From Cyclobacterium qasimii M12-11B (lineage in GTDB: Bacteria; Bacteroidota; Bacteroidia; Cytophagales; Cyclobacteriaceae): a stretch of 64,000 bases of DNA. Shown here piece after piece: positions 1 through 8,626 of the stretch. Below the pieces are notes generated by a model. That model worked only from the letters and a program-made list of their open reading frames with translations. It was not told the origin of the DNA and ran no database searches. The position numbers and the translations under genes are program-made. The DNA is taken from NCBI RefSeq assembly GCF_000427295.1, contig NZ_ATNM01000071.1:1-64000 (forward strand), written 5' to 3'. Position 1 is the first letter of the stretch. Each line of letters opens with the position of its first letter.

Positions 1-60
1 GGGCTTCAGCCCATTTATTAAGGAATTACCCTATCATCCGGCTTTAGCCAAAATTTAGAG
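1..60. repeat. Interspersed repeat, GGGCTTCAGCCC type
   Basis: The window opens with a self-complementary GGGCTTCAGCCC block followed by CCGGCTTTAGCCAAAATTT. Nearly the same arrangement recurs at about 37598-37655. It is non-coding and the left edge is cut by the window. Confidence 0.6.
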
Positions 61-118
61 CATTAAAGGTTTTATGATAATATGCCGTTGCCTATGGTTT
101 AGGTCTAAAATACCTATG

Positions 119-143
119 GCTTCGACAGGTTCAACCACCGGTG
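119..143. repeat. REP-like motif TTCGACAGGTTCAACCACCGG
   Basis: This is one of at least six copies in the window of a short motif around TTCGACAAGCTCAG followed by CCTCCGG or CCACCGG. Other copies lie near 20520, 35279, 35622, 35660 and 37845, with related words near 22664 and 35698. Such motifs are typical of REP-type repeats mobilised by RAYT-type transposases, but no transposase is visible here. Confidence 0.55.
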
Positions 144-170
144 CCAAATAGAAAAATTAGGCATAAAAAA

Positions 171-190
171 AGCCGAGATTGCTCTCGGCT
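171..190 (-). terminator. Hairpin AGCCGAGA-TTGC-TCTCGGCT with T-tract on minus strand
   Basis: A perfect 8-bp stem with a 4-nt loop, preceded on the plus strand by a run of A, so it reads as an intrinsic terminator for minus-strand transcription. It sits just left of a 13-bp copy of a tRNA 3' end, the same order (terminator, then tRNA end) seen at 3503-3618. Confidence 0.55.
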
Positions 191-196
191 AATTTG

Positions 197-209
197 TGGG
201 CCCACCTGA
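197..209 (-). other. 13-bp duplicate of the tRNA 3' end (possible att remnant)
   Basis: The 13-mer GTGGGCCCACCTG here is identical to 3544-3556, the 3' acceptor end of the CAT tRNA. The DNA to the right (210-265) does not fold as a tRNA body, although it holds a hairpin-like AATCCC/GGGATT pair. It could be a distal attachment site of an element integrated at the tRNA or a tRNA remnant. No integrase gene is seen between the copies. Confidence 0.35.
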
Positions 210-345
210 CACAACCAATCCCCGTCAGCAACAGGGATTTACCGCACCTAGAGCTTCTTGAAGTTCCAAGATGCTGACTTTAAAACGAAAATAATAATTG
301 CATATATATTTTAAACAATTTTTTGGATAGCTAACTCAAAATAAT

Positions 346-662
346 TTAAACCCTAATAATCAACTGACCATCAACAACTTGCCCTTCAACAACTCGTTTT
401 TCATCAAAAATTTTATCCATATTATCTGCAGTAATTTGCCAATCGGACCAAAAAAAACTAGAAACCACTAATTTTTCTCTACAGGGTAAAAAATCAATTG
501 CCTCGTTTCTGTTATTAACCAAGAAAAACAAACAGTTTCTCCGCCCTTTGACAACTCCATCTCGGATGGAATAAAGGATGTTTCAATGGAATTAATTTTC
601 ATTCCTGGGTAAAAAGATCATAATTTTTCTTTCTTCTTCTAACGTGATTTCTCTTTCTTTAA
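346..662 (-). pseudogene. Decayed continuation of the ExoX-like gene
   Basis: Coding-like sequence continues downstream of the ExoX-like ORF but in shifting frames. One segment, read through about 686-600, resembles VVKEREITLEEERK. A second, from an ATG at 602, reads MKINSIETSFIPSEME. A third (531-346) ends in VEGQVVDGQLIIRV. The step from the second to the third is repaired by adding one base to the A-run at 524-528. The earlier steps (A-run near 687-690 and the TTAATT near 593-598) need at least one more change. I do not recognise a domain here. It is either real decay in an accessory region or several sequencing errors, and the region may once have been one protein of about 215 residues with the next feature. 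Confidence 0.35.
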
Positions 663-1004
663 CTACACCAGAAACCAAATTAAGTTTTCTTTATTTTTAT
701 TTAATGCAAGATCAGAGAAGAAAAAGTTTTCATAACCTGAAAATTTTACATCTTCAAAATCTACTTTGCGAGACCAATTTTCCTTAAACTCTTCTGCGTC
801 GATATCAGCATAGTGAGCGAGATGACCATTATTCCCAAACTTATTTATAACCTTCAATGATTTCAGAAACTCAATATCACCAATACAACATCTGGTTTCT
901 TCGAGAATCCAATTGATGTATGATGGGGAAAGTAAATAAATAAGACCAAGATTCATACCCTGATACTTGCCGAAAGTGAGGCGGCTATTTGAATGTAAAA
1001 GCAT
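663..1004 (-). CDS. Small protein with ExoX C-terminal-like / DUF3820-type domain
   Basis: The first 35 residues contain LTFGKYQGMNLG and PSYINWILEE. This is the FGKYKG...YLxWL pattern of the small beta/alpha domain found at the C terminus of exonuclease X and in stand-alone DUF3820-like proteins. The family is linked to nucleic-acid handling, but the biochemical role of stand-alone copies is unclear. The rest of the 113 residues has no motif I recognise. The frame probably shifts near 687-690, because coding-like sequence continues in another frame towards 346. The gene lies in the accessory patch with the TIR gene, all on the minus strand. Confidence 0.5.
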   Translation of the reverse strand: MLLHSNSRLTFGKYQGMNLGLIYLLSPSYINWILEETRCCIGDIEFLKSLKVINKFGNNGHLAHYADIDAEEFKENWSRKVDFEDVKFSGYENFFFSDLALNKNKENLIWFLV

Positions 1005-1232
1005 TATATTTAAAATTTTAGATTAAAACCTGTAAAATAAGGAAAAATACCTTTACAATCAAAAAAAAACCTCCGGCATGAAAACCACTACGAATTACTT
1101 TGCAGGCTTTGAAGACAAGACCAAAAAAGAGATGTTGATGACATAACTGATTTTATGCGGTAAAAAATGTTTGAAAAGGGTTACATTTTATGCATTTCTT
1201 TCATTATTGTTATTGAAAAAATTAAAATCAAA

Positions 1233-2066
1233 TCAAGGGGCTTTCTTTAATCTTAAAATATTATCAAGTCTTGCTAATATTTTATCCCTACCATTTTCCC
1301 ATATTGAGCTTTGTTTTGGCTCGATTTCTAATTTTTCCTCAAGTTTGGTTTTTAATGAATTCCACCCAAATTTGTCAGTAATTTTTAAACCTTGAGTATT
1401 GGGAATAACGCCCTTTATATCTTCAAAGCTGAAAGGAGCTACAACACATGGAATATGGTATTTAGTTTGAACCCATGTTGCTCCCATTTCACAAAGACAA
1501 ACTGGACTTGAATAATAGTTTTCTGTCAGGACAAATATAACTAGCACCTCCCCATTTAGTTCATTTTTAATTCTTTCAAGAAAGTCTTCACCTAATTCAA
1601 TACCATACCCTGCAATTGAAGTGCAAAAAATTTGTTTTGGTTCCACACCAATCAAAAGTAATCCATCAATTATCTCATCAACAATATCCTTGTCCTTTTT
1701 GGAGTGGCTTATAAAAATTTTGGAAAATTTACCCTGAGTCGATGAAGAAGTTTCAAGCGACAATCTGCCTTTTGCTTCTTCTATTAAATCATTTAATAGT
1801 AACTCAGCTTCTTTTAACCCCTTAATAAAAACATTCTTTTCATACTCTTCTTTGGTAACACCATTTCTCCCCTCATAAGCTGGAGAGTACCATATCCAAA
1901 AGGTAATTCTATTTAAAGAGGACAATTCAGGAGAATTTTCTCCAAATTCTTTTTTTACTAGTCTTTTAAATTTTTCTATCCAATTTTTAAAAATTGGATC
2001 TAAATAATCCAATTTTTTCAAATCAGGAATTTCAAGCAAAAGTTTTTCTAAAGAGGTTTTTAACAT
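1233..2066 (-). CDS. TIR-domain protein, probable NADase effector
   Basis: The protein has 277 residues. Residues 1-105 are a charged, mostly helical N-terminal region with no family I recognise. Residues 116-250 form a TIR domain. It starts with KIFISHSKKDK (beta-A and its loop), has a middle stretch FLERIKNELNGEVLVIFVLTENY, and has the conserved SSPVCLCEMG motif, whose Glu193 sits where the catalytic glutamate of NAD-cleaving TIR domains lies. Bacterial TIR proteins usually hydrolyse NAD or make cyclic ADP-ribose signals after phage sensing and cause abortive infection. No cognate sensor (Argonaute, STING, ThsA-like) is adjacent. It could be a single-gene effector or part of a larger unit to the left of the window. 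The TIR assignment is firm; a defence role is inference. Confidence 0.85.
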   Translation of the reverse strand: MLKTSLEKLLLEIPDLKKLDYLDPIFKNWIEKFKRLVKKEFGENSPELSSLNRITFWIWYSPAYEGRNGVTKEEYEKNVFIKGLKEAELLLNDLIEEAKGRLSLETSSSTQGKFSKIFISHSKKDKDIVDEIIDGLLLIGVEPKQIFCTSIAGYGIELGEDFLERIKNELNGEVLVIFVLTENYYSSPVCLCEMGATWVQTKYHIPCVVAPFSFEDIKGVIPNTQGLKITDKFGWNSLKTKLEEKLEIEPKQSSIWENGRDKILARLDNILRLKKAP

Positions 2067-2262
2067 AAAATCATTTGTTTAATACATTTATGGGGAAGCC
2101 TACAATCCAAATCAGAAGATTTCGTATTATATTTTTTCTAAAATTTCGATAACATTCCCGCTTAAATCAACCCTTGTAGAAATATCATTTAGCACCTATC
2201 CACCAAATGCATTATTTTACTCAAATTATTTAATGAATATTTGATTATCATTTCAATGTTTA

Positions 2263-2427
2263 TTAACTCTTGCTAAACAAAGCTATCACTCCAGTAATCA
2301 TCATAATTATTCCGATTAAAGGGGTCCATATAGGGATAATGTTAGCATAAACAAGAGAAAGGCCCCCACCAAAAAATAACACAAAAACAAACAACCTCAA
2401 TAAACAACCATCATTTTCTTCTTCCAT
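2263..2427 (-). CDS. 54-residue membrane protein
   Basis: A short ORF starts at an ATG (complement of 2425-2427) and stops at 2263-2265. It encodes an acidic start (MEEEND) and two hydrophobic helices, roughly residues 9-29 (LLRLFVFVLFFGGGLSL) and 31-51 (IPIWTPLIGIIMMITGVIAL), ending FSKS. Composition and spacing look like a real two-helix inner-membrane miniprotein. It fills what would otherwise be an empty 465-bp gap between the TIR gene and the lipoprotein gene. No family is recognised. It might accompany the TIR gene, but there is no direct evidence for that. Confidence 0.45.
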   Translation of the reverse strand: MEEENDGCLLRLFVFVLFFGGGLSLVYANIIPIWTPLIGIIMMITGVIALFSKS

Positions 2428-2531
2428 AGCATTTCAAATCAGTTTCACTGATGCTTAACAGGTATTAAAATTCATTTATTTGAAAAATATATGAAAACCA
2501 AGTATAGACAAAAAATTTGAATAAAAATAAA

Positions 2532-3341
2532 TTATTTAAGGGATCTGATATTAGCAATTGAAACTAAATTATCATTGCTAAAGAAAAAATCATTAATATC
2601 ATTATCTATTTCAATAGTTTGAGCCCACATATATTTTTCCTTCTCAGAACCGACTAATCGAGATCCAGAAGCGAAAATGAAATATTTACCCTTCGTTAGT
2701 TTTAATTGAAAATCTCCTTGGGAATTAGTCTTTGTCTTCAAATATTTTGGTTCTAAAGGAGGCAAAACTGAATAACCTTCCTTAAAATCATCAAGTTCTT
2801 TATTTAATTGGTTGTAAACAGAATGTAAATCAATGATATTTTTTCTTTGCAAATCATAATCTACTAATGAATTTAGCTTGTAACGATTTTTGAGGTTTTC
2901 AACCCCATTGACTTCCAACAGTTGATCCCTACTTTCTTCATCAAGTTTAACAAAATATTGAAATTGATTATATCTTGGTTTTGCATCTATCAAAGCATAA
3001 TCAGAACCTTTACGAGCAAAGGATGACACTGATATATTTTTAGCTTCTAATAATACATCATCCCAAAGTGAGTTTTTTAAGATGTATTCACTTTCAATTT
3101 TGCTTTTTAGGTCTTCTATAGAATTCTCAAAATTCGAAATATCAGTTTCAAAAGAACTTAGACTTCCTTGAATTTCTTGATTCATTAAATCATAATCCAT
3201 CAAACCAATTGATATTAAACCCAATGGAATATTTTGACCACCTTGCGTGACTATGAAGACTTGGCCTTTAAATTCAAACCCCTTTTCTTCACAGGAAAGC
3301 ATTAAAACACAAATGCCAATAAAAAATAAACAAACCCTCAT
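2532..3341 (-). CDS. Lipoprotein of unknown function, carboxypeptidase-regulatory-like
   Basis: The 269-residue protein begins with a short signal peptide and a lipobox ending LMLSC (Cys17), so it should be lipid-anchored, facing the periplasm or outside. A short beta-rich start (FEFKGQVFIVTQGGQN) is followed by a heptad-like helical region at about residues 58-90 and another at 165-190. Near residues 205-235 is TKTNSQGDFQLKLTKGKYFIFASG, the pattern of a carboxypeptidase-regulatory-like or transthyretin-like beta-sandwich. No catalytic motif is visible. It lies between the tRNA and the TIR gene on the same strand, separated by spacers, so no operon is evident. Confidence 0.6.
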   Translation of the reverse strand: MRVCLFFIGICVLMLSCEEKGFEFKGQVFIVTQGGQNIPLGLISIGLMDYDLMNQEIQGSLSSFETDISNFENSIEDLKSKIESEYILKNSLWDDVLLEAKNISVSSFARKGSDYALIDAKPRYNQFQYFVKLDEESRDQLLEVNGVENLKNRYKLNSLVDYDLQRKNIIDLHSVYNQLNKELDDFKEGYSVLPPLEPKYLKTKTNSQGDFQLKLTKGKYFIFASGSRLVGSEKEKYMWAQTIEIDNDINDFFFSNDNLVSIANIRSLK

Positions 3342-3502
3342 ATTATCATTTTTCTTTATACCATAGCTAAAAGTTTAAGGTATTAAAATTTGGAATAAGT
3401 TGAAAGGATTTTTAACCAAAAATAAACAGATAGTTAAAGTTATTTTATAACGAAATGGAACGCTAAGGCACTTCTTTTGTGCAAATGGAGTGCAAATAAA
3501 AA

Positions 3503-3534
3503 AGGCGCTTAGAGAAAAATTCTCGTAAGCGCCT
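3503..3534 (-). terminator. Terminator hairpin after the tRNA gene
   Basis: AGGCGCTTA and TAAGCGCCT form a 9-bp stem, extended inward by GAGAA/TTCTC, with A-rich DNA on the plus-strand left side that becomes a T-tract on the minus strand. It lies 10 bp past the tRNA 3' end, so it is the natural terminator of that gene. Confidence 0.7.
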
Positions 3535-3544
3535 GATTATTAAG

Positions 3545-3618
3545 TGGGCCCACCTGGGCTCGAACCAGGGACTTTCTGATTATGAGTCAGATACTCTAAC
3601 CAGCTGAGTTATAGGCCC
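3545..3618 (-). tRNA. tRNA with CAT anticodon, probably tRNA-Ile2
   Basis: The minus strand folds as a full cloverleaf. The acceptor stem is GGGCCTA/TGGGCCC, the D-stem ACTC/GAGT, the anticodon stem TCTGA/TCAGA with loop CTCATAA, and the T-arm CCTGG-TTCGAGC-CCAGG. The discriminator is A and CCA is not encoded. The CAT anticodon in a CTCATAA loop resembles ileX-type tRNA-Ile2, whose C34 is changed to lysidine by TilS. An elongator tRNA-Met cannot be excluded from sequence alone; initiator tRNA is unlikely because the GGG/CCC anticodon-stem pairs are missing. Confidence 0.9.
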
Positions 3619-3806
3619 CACTTTTATTAAGAAAATCTACTCCCTTCTATTCAACCACAAACAAAAGGAAGTAAATAACCAAGTCCAACTGTATTTCAAA
3701 TTAGAAAAGGCTCCCTAACCAAGATTAGAAGTCTTTTGAACCTTTTACCTTGCTTTTGGGAATGCAATGTTACATATTTGATTTTAAAATCACAACAAAA
3801 ATTGTA

Positions 3807-4436
3807 ATGAAAAACCTGCAAGAAATTGAATTTTTAATTTTTGATTTAGGGAATGTCATCTATGACATTGATTACCAAAGGACTTTTGAAAAAATAAACA
3901 GTCGCTTACCAGAAAAACAACATCACCTAATTAAAGAATTTATGGTCTCTCCTGTTCACTTTGATCTTGAAACAGGGAAATCTGACGAAAAATCTTTTAG
4001 AGATGGAGTAAGAAATTTTTTCTCTGCAGACTGGGAAGACGAATGGATCGATGACGCATGGAACAGTATCCTTGTAGACATTCCCCAGGAAAGACTAGAC
4101 CTACTTATTGCATTGAAGAAAAAATATCCGCTCTATATGCTCAGCAATACCAACAGCATTCATTTTAAAGTGGTGGAAGAAACTTTTAAGAAAAAATTAC
4201 CCGAAGGCACTTGGCCTGAGCTTTTTGACCATTTGTTTCTAAGTCAGGAAATGGGTTTGCGTAAGCCAGGTGAGGAAATTTACAGGGAAGTGGTCAGCAA
4301 AATTGGTGCTGCTCCGGAAAAATGTTTGTTTTTTGATGACCTCAAAGAGAACCTTTTGGGTGCGAATAAAGTTGGCATACAGACACATCATATTGACCAC
4401 CCCAAAGCCCTAATCAATTTTTTCCAAAATGTATAG
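3807..4436 (+). CDS. HAD-superfamily hydrolase, YihX-like
   Basis: The start chosen is the ATG at 3807 (MKNLQEIEF), because the 19 codons before it are not HAD-like. HAD motif I reads FDLGNVIYDID, the form seen in YihX/HAD-IA phosphatases. Motif II is MLSNTNS, and motifs III/IV are the Lys of LRKPG and FFDDLKENL. These enzymes remove phosphate from sugar phosphates (alpha-D-glucose-1-phosphate for YihX) or haloacids; the substrate here is not determinable. About 209 residues is normal for the family. The stop overlaps the start of the site-2 protease gene by 8 bp, so the two are probably co-translated. Confidence 0.8.
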   Translation: MKNLQEIEFLIFDLGNVIYDIDYQRTFEKINSRLPEKQHHLIKEFMVSPVHFDLETGKSDEKSFRDGVRNFFSADWEDEWIDDAWNSILVDIPQERLDLLIALKKKYPLYMLSNTNSIHFKVVEETFKKKLPEGTWPELFDHLFLSQEMGLRKPGEEIYREVVSKIGAAPEKCLFFDDLKENLLGANKVGIQTHHIDHPKALINFFQNV

Positions 4437-5538
4437 TACCAAAGAATATTTAAAACACGGTACCCTTTTCATTTTAACTATAATAACCACTACCCTTGCG
4501 GGTGGGGAATGGCTGTATGGTCGAAGTATACTTTCCGACGAACAACCGCTTACATGGGAGTATTTTGTGCTTTCCCTGCAATTCTCCCTCCCCTTCATCG
4601 GTATTCTATTGATTCATGAGTTGGGACACTTGTTTACTTCCATTTATCACAAGGTAAAATCCTCCCTGCCTTTCTTTATTCCAGCATGGTTGGGCTTTTT
4701 GGGCTCTCCATCTATAGGAACCTTTGGCGCAATTATTCAAATGAAAGGGATAATTAGTAGCAGGAGAAAATTCTTCGACATCGGTGTTGCAGGCCCGCTC
4801 GCTGGTTTTGTGGTTGCTTTCGCAGTATTGACTTATGGCTTCACACAGTTGCCCGAAGCCGACTATATCTACGAAGTCCATCCTGAATATGCGGACCCAA
4901 ACTATGTCCTGAGCGAAGATGAAGAAGTGATGGATTTTGAATTGGGCTATAATCTATTGTTCTGGACCATGGAAAAAACCCTGGCAGATCCTGAGCGGAT
5001 GCCAGCCATGTCCGAGATCATCCATTATCCCTACCTATTTGCAGGGTATTTGGCCTTGTTCTTTACAGCAATAAACTTATTACCCATTGGGCAATTGGAT
5101 GGCGGACACGTGGTCTTTGGGCTTTTTCCAAAACACCACAAAATTATTTCACTGGTTGTTTATACCTTGTTTTTGTTTTACGCAGGATTAGGGGTTATAA
5201 GTCCTTTTGAAGACCTGAACTACCTGGCACTGGCATTGCCGCTGTATGTAGGCTTTCTCTACATTTGTTATCGAAAATCAGGTCTTTCTAACACCAACAA
5301 ATGGATCATGGCGCTTGGCATTGCGGCCATTCAATACAGCCTTATAAGCATCTCACCCAGCATTCAAGGATACTCGGGATGGCTCTTTTTTGCTTTTCTG
5401 GTAGGAAGGGTATTAGGCATCAATCACCCTGAGGTGATTGATGGTAGAAAATTAGATCAAAAACGTACAATTCTTGGCTGGTTGGCCATTGTACTGTTCA
5501 TTCTTTGCTTTACACCTGAACCTTTTGTTTTTGAGTAA
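4429..5538 (+). CDS. Site-2 protease family membrane metallopeptidase (M50)
   Basis: The 369-residue polytopic membrane protein carries the intramembrane zinc site HELGH at about residues 63-67. The second motif is LLPIGQLDGGH at about 218-228, the NxxPxxxLDG-type element that gives the third ligand Asp. A GVAGPLAGF loop lies between them, as is usual in S2P proteins. There is no PDZ domain, which points to the compact M50 group common in Bacteroidota rather than RseP. Such enzymes cleave transmembrane substrates in regulated proteolysis; the substrate is unknown. It is translationally coupled to the HAD gene. Confidence 0.85.
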   Translation: MYSTKEYLKHGTLFILTIITTTLAGGEWLYGRSILSDEQPLTWEYFVLSLQFSLPFIGILLIHELGHLFTSIYHKVKSSLPFFIPAWLGFLGSPSIGTFGAIIQMKGIISSRRKFFDIGVAGPLAGFVVAFAVLTYGFTQLPEADYIYEVHPEYADPNYVLSEDEEVMDFELGYNLLFWTMEKTLADPERMPAMSEIIHYPYLFAGYLALFFTAINLLPIGQLDGGHVVFGLFPKHHKIISLVVYTLFLFYAGLGVISPFEDLNYLALALPLYVGFLYICYRKSGLSNTNKWIMALGIAAIQYSLISISPSIQGYSGWLFFAFLVGRVLGINHPEVIDGRKLDQKRTILGWLAIVLFILCFTPEPFVFE

Positions 5539-5558
5539 AGCAAAAAATGCCATTGCAA

Positions 5559-5864
5559 TCAATCTTCTTCTAACTCTCTGTAGGCCATTATTCCGCCTAA
5601 GACGTTTCTAACCTTGGTGTAACCCTTGCTTTCTAGGAACGCCTTGGCATTTGCACTTCTTGCACCAGAACGGCAATGCACAATGATTTCATCCTCCTTG
5701 TTCAATTCCAATTCGGATAGGCTATTGGGAAGTTGGGCCAAAGGAATATTCTTAGCTCCAAGGTTGTCTTCTTCATACTCGTAAGTTTCCCTGACGTCCA
5801 AAAAAACAAATTGCTCTTTGTTGTCTAACCTTTCTTTTAATTCTTCTACGTCTATGTCTTCCAT
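5559..5864 (-). CDS. Single-domain rhodanese
   Basis: This 101-residue protein is one rhodanese domain. It has FLDVRETYEYEEDNLGAKNIP near the start, then the active-site loop IVHCRSGARSANA with the catalytic Cys at about residue 64, and the closing GGIMAYRE. Such stand-alone domains move sulfur (thiosulfate or persulfide) to acceptors; the partner is unknown. It follows the T9SS-sorted protein gene by 3 bp on the same strand and is probably its operon partner or benefits from read-through. Confidence 0.88.
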   Translation of the reverse strand: MEDIDVEELKERLDNKEQFVFLDVRETYEYEEDNLGAKNIPLAQLPNSLSELELNKEDEIIVHCRSGARSANAKAFLESKGYTKVRNVLGGIMAYRELEED

Positions 5865-5867
5865 CGC

Positions 5868-7703
5868 TTATTTAACAATAATTCTTCTTGTTAATGGCTG
5901 CCCATTTTTCACCATATTGATGAGGTACATCCCTTTTTGACTTTCAGTAAAATTAAGAATTTTACCGTCTTTATCCACCTCTTGAGGTATATTTATCAGC
6001 CTACCTTGAAAATCAAATACTGTGATATCTGATACTTCACCCATTATATACAACCGCTCTGTTACTGGATTGGGGTAAAACAACAAGTCTACTGCTGACA
6101 ATTCAGACGCCTCTATCACAGGCATTAGGCTTAAATGAGGCCGCATCATCAGGTTGCCTCTAACAACATCATTTTGCTGCCATGCCCCTAACACATTGTA
6201 GAAAATATTGTCCCCTGTATCTCCACTCTTGTCCAAACCAATGTATATATAATCATTTGAAAACTGTGTGAAACCAATAAAAAAATGATCCTCAACAAGT
6301 ATATTCGTATCCAATGGATAGTAGGAAAAACTTCCTAATCCGGCGTCAGCAGGGATCAATACCTCCTCCTGATAGAGGGGTTCATTTGAAATAGAATCCC
6401 AAACCATTAATTCTATCGCATTGTTTCTCTGAGCCGCATTGACAAATTGAATGCTAACACCTGACAAGTAGGAAGGAGTAGACAGTTCATAGGACAATGC
6501 AAGCATCCCTCCTCTTTGGTTGATTCCAGCGGCATAGTCTGCCGTTCCATTGTCATAGGCGTAATAATCCCTAAAAGGAATCACCAGCCTGCTTGTATCG
6601 TTTACTCTGAAGTCTACATTGAACGTTTGGGCTTCACCCGATCCTGCTTCCAAATAGGTGTCACCAGCCCTTAAATACATTAGCACCTCCACGTCCATTG
6701 GTTCATCTATTAAACCCACAAGTCCTTCCTCCTGAAGTTCACTGCTCGAAAATGCCCTGCGCTCTAAAGCCTGAGGTACTGGATTAAAAGGTGTTTCGGT
6801 ATTGGGCGCTTCCAAAAGCTCCCCAGTGGCTTTGTTTTTAAGGTTAATGGTATATTCAATTGCCCTAAACCTATTGTTCAGGTTATTGAACTCATTGCTG
6901 ATAGGTGCCGTGATTTTTTCCTGGTCAAACTCAAAATAGGGTATGGCGAAATAAGGAGAAAAAGGACTGCCTGGCAATTGCGTGAGCGCCCTGTCTTCAG
7001 GGAATCTATCCGCCGCACTTCTGCCTTTATTCAGGTAAATATAATCTAAAACCCAAGTATCGAAAGGGCCTGAAAGCCTTCCCGAGTGCTGAAATTTAAA
7101 TTGAAAGTTCTCAAATTGAAATTTTTCAGGTACTGGCAACATTACCTGAACAAATACATCAGTCGATAGGTCATCCTTTCCCTCCTGGCTCCATACCAAC
7201 TCCCAACTACCATCTGAATCTAAAAAAAACAATTCCAATGCATCAGAATCATCTGGACGTTCGCCTTTGCCGCCAGCCTGCCAATAAAAGCTAAGGTAAA
7301 CATCATTGGTAGCTGTAGGCTGAGAAAGATCTATGGGCTTGGATGTTAATTGATCCCCTTCTCCTTGTTCCAGTCTTGTGGTGGAATAGGGTTGGCCATT
7401 TTCATCTACCCCATCTAAAACGACAACCCCTAATGACGGAGGAGATATACCGATGGTAAAGGATGCATTGACGCCTTGTGCTTCCCAAAGTAAAGGGGAA
7501 TAATTACCTGAGGAAAAGTCGTCCCAAAAAGGGAGCTGCAAGGCATCTTCATTAGTTTTTAAATTAGTATTATTTTCTATAGGTTTCTCAGGAACAGGTG
7601 CTGAAGGCAAAGGCAATTGCCGAAATTGCGCCATACAATTCGGACTGGAATAGAGTCCAAACAATAAAACACAAATCAGAACCGATCCCTCAAGTTTGTT
7701 CAT
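5868..7703 (-). CDS. Secreted protein with C-terminal T9SS sorting domain
   Basis: The 611-residue protein starts with a signal peptide (MNKLEGSVLICVLLFGLYSSPNCMA). At about residues 55-240 it has a jelly-roll-like region (LPFWDDFSSGNYSPLLWE and LDYIYLNKG), as in MAM/LamG-type sandwiches. The last 75 residues are a type A T9SS sorting domain: LLFYPNPVTERLYI, then VFDFQGRLI, then GMYLINM and the basic end RRIIVK. It should be exported and anchored or released by the type IX system. No catalytic motif is seen. The start overlaps the stop of the PASTA gene (TAATG), implying co-translation. Confidence 0.85.
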   Translation of the reverse strand: MNKLEGSVLICVLLFGLYSSPNCMAQFRQLPLPSAPVPEKPIENNTNLKTNEDALQLPFWDDFSSGNYSPLLWEAQGVNASFTIGISPPSLGVVVLDGVDENGQPYSTTRLEQGEGDQLTSKPIDLSQPTATNDVYLSFYWQAGGKGERPDDSDALELFFLDSDGSWELVWSQEGKDDLSTDVFVQVMLPVPEKFQFENFQFKFQHSGRLSGPFDTWVLDYIYLNKGRSAADRFPEDRALTQLPGSPFSPYFAIPYFEFDQEKITAPISNEFNNLNNRFRAIEYTINLKNKATGELLEAPNTETPFNPVPQALERRAFSSSELQEEGLVGLIDEPMDVEVLMYLRAGDTYLEAGSGEAQTFNVDFRVNDTSRLVIPFRDYYAYDNGTADYAAGINQRGGMLALSYELSTPSYLSGVSIQFVNAAQRNNAIELMVWDSISNEPLYQEEVLIPADAGLGSFSYYPLDTNILVEDHFFIGFTQFSNDYIYIGLDKSGDTGDNIFYNVLGAWQQNDVVRGNLMMRPHLSLMPVIEASELSAVDLLFYPNPVTERLYIMGEVSDITVFDFQGRLINIPQEVDKDGKILNFTESQKGMYLINMVKNGQPLTRRIIVK

Positions 7704-8475
7704 TAAAAATTAATTTCTCGTCCAAGTTCAGAAACCCAAATATCCACTCGTTCTCCTGTTTTCATCTTCAATCCTGAAGGTGGAAGTTGTTTTATAACTG
7801 TCCCCTTTGGTACTGTATCCGTTTCTACATAGTTGATATTGCCCATGCTTAAACCTGAGCCTAGAATCAAAAATTCCGCCTCAACATCTTCCATACCTAT
7901 CACATTGGGCATATTCAAAACCTGCTTGCCAAGACCGTCACCTACCACCAAATCAATTTGTGACCCTTTTGGTATTTCTAATCCCTCTTTAATTGCCCTG
8001 CCTCTGTAATTTTGTTCCAATACTACATTATGGCCAATGTCTGCTCTATACACAATGTCTCCTCTGACCAAACCAAAGTTGGACAGAATTTCTTGCGCAT
8101 TCTTTATCTGGGTGTTCAACAAATTGGGCATCCTGATTAATGGTGCATTTTTAGCATTGAGTGTTATATAGATTTTTCGATCCTGCTTTACCTTGGCTCC
8201 TGGCTTAGGATTTTGTTTCAGTACTTCAAGAGGTTTCGCTTCCTTCACAAAGCCACTGTCCAATGTAATTTCCATCCTCAGCTTTCTTCCTTCCAGGTAA
8301 TCCTGAACTTCATCGTACTGAAAACCTTCCAAATCAGGTACACTTACAGACTCCCCATGATGGGTATAATCAGGAAGATAAACCTTAAAAAAACGAACAA
8401 AAGCCCGAAAGTAATGGCCAAAATAATTAAAAGATGCACCCCTACTTTCTTAATACCTACTTTAAAATCACTCAT
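7703..8475 (-). CDS. PASTA-domain membrane protein (frameshifted in this sequence)
   Basis: The true start is the ATG at 8475 (MSDFKVGIKKVGVHLLII), which gives a short cytoplasmic tail and one transmembrane helix. The frame is broken at the A-run 8387-8393. Adding one base restores FVFFKVYLPDYTHHGESV leading into the long ORF, 257 residues in all. Three PASTA repeats follow, each with the V/MPNxxG.....A...L pattern (VSVPDLEGF, IRMPNLLNT, LNMPNVIGM). PASTA domains usually bind peptidoglycan on Ser/Thr kinases or PBPs. Here there is no kinase, as in the short PASTA proteins common in Bacteroidota. It is coupled to the downstream T9SS gene. Confidence 0.82.
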
Positions 8476-8626
8476 ATTATGTCTATTGCAAGATTTGATC
8501 CACTTTACAAAGATGCAAACCTTTTTATTTTCTCTTAATACTAATGCAAATTAATGCTATAATTTAAATCTTGTAAATTACCAATAATATTTTTTCTGAA
8601 AGAACGGTCGATTACCACATTTGGTA

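Noticed and set aside
197-270. A second complete tRNA gene on the minus strand
   Set aside because: Only the 13-nt acceptor end matches; there is no D-arm, anticodon arm or matching 5' acceptor strand.
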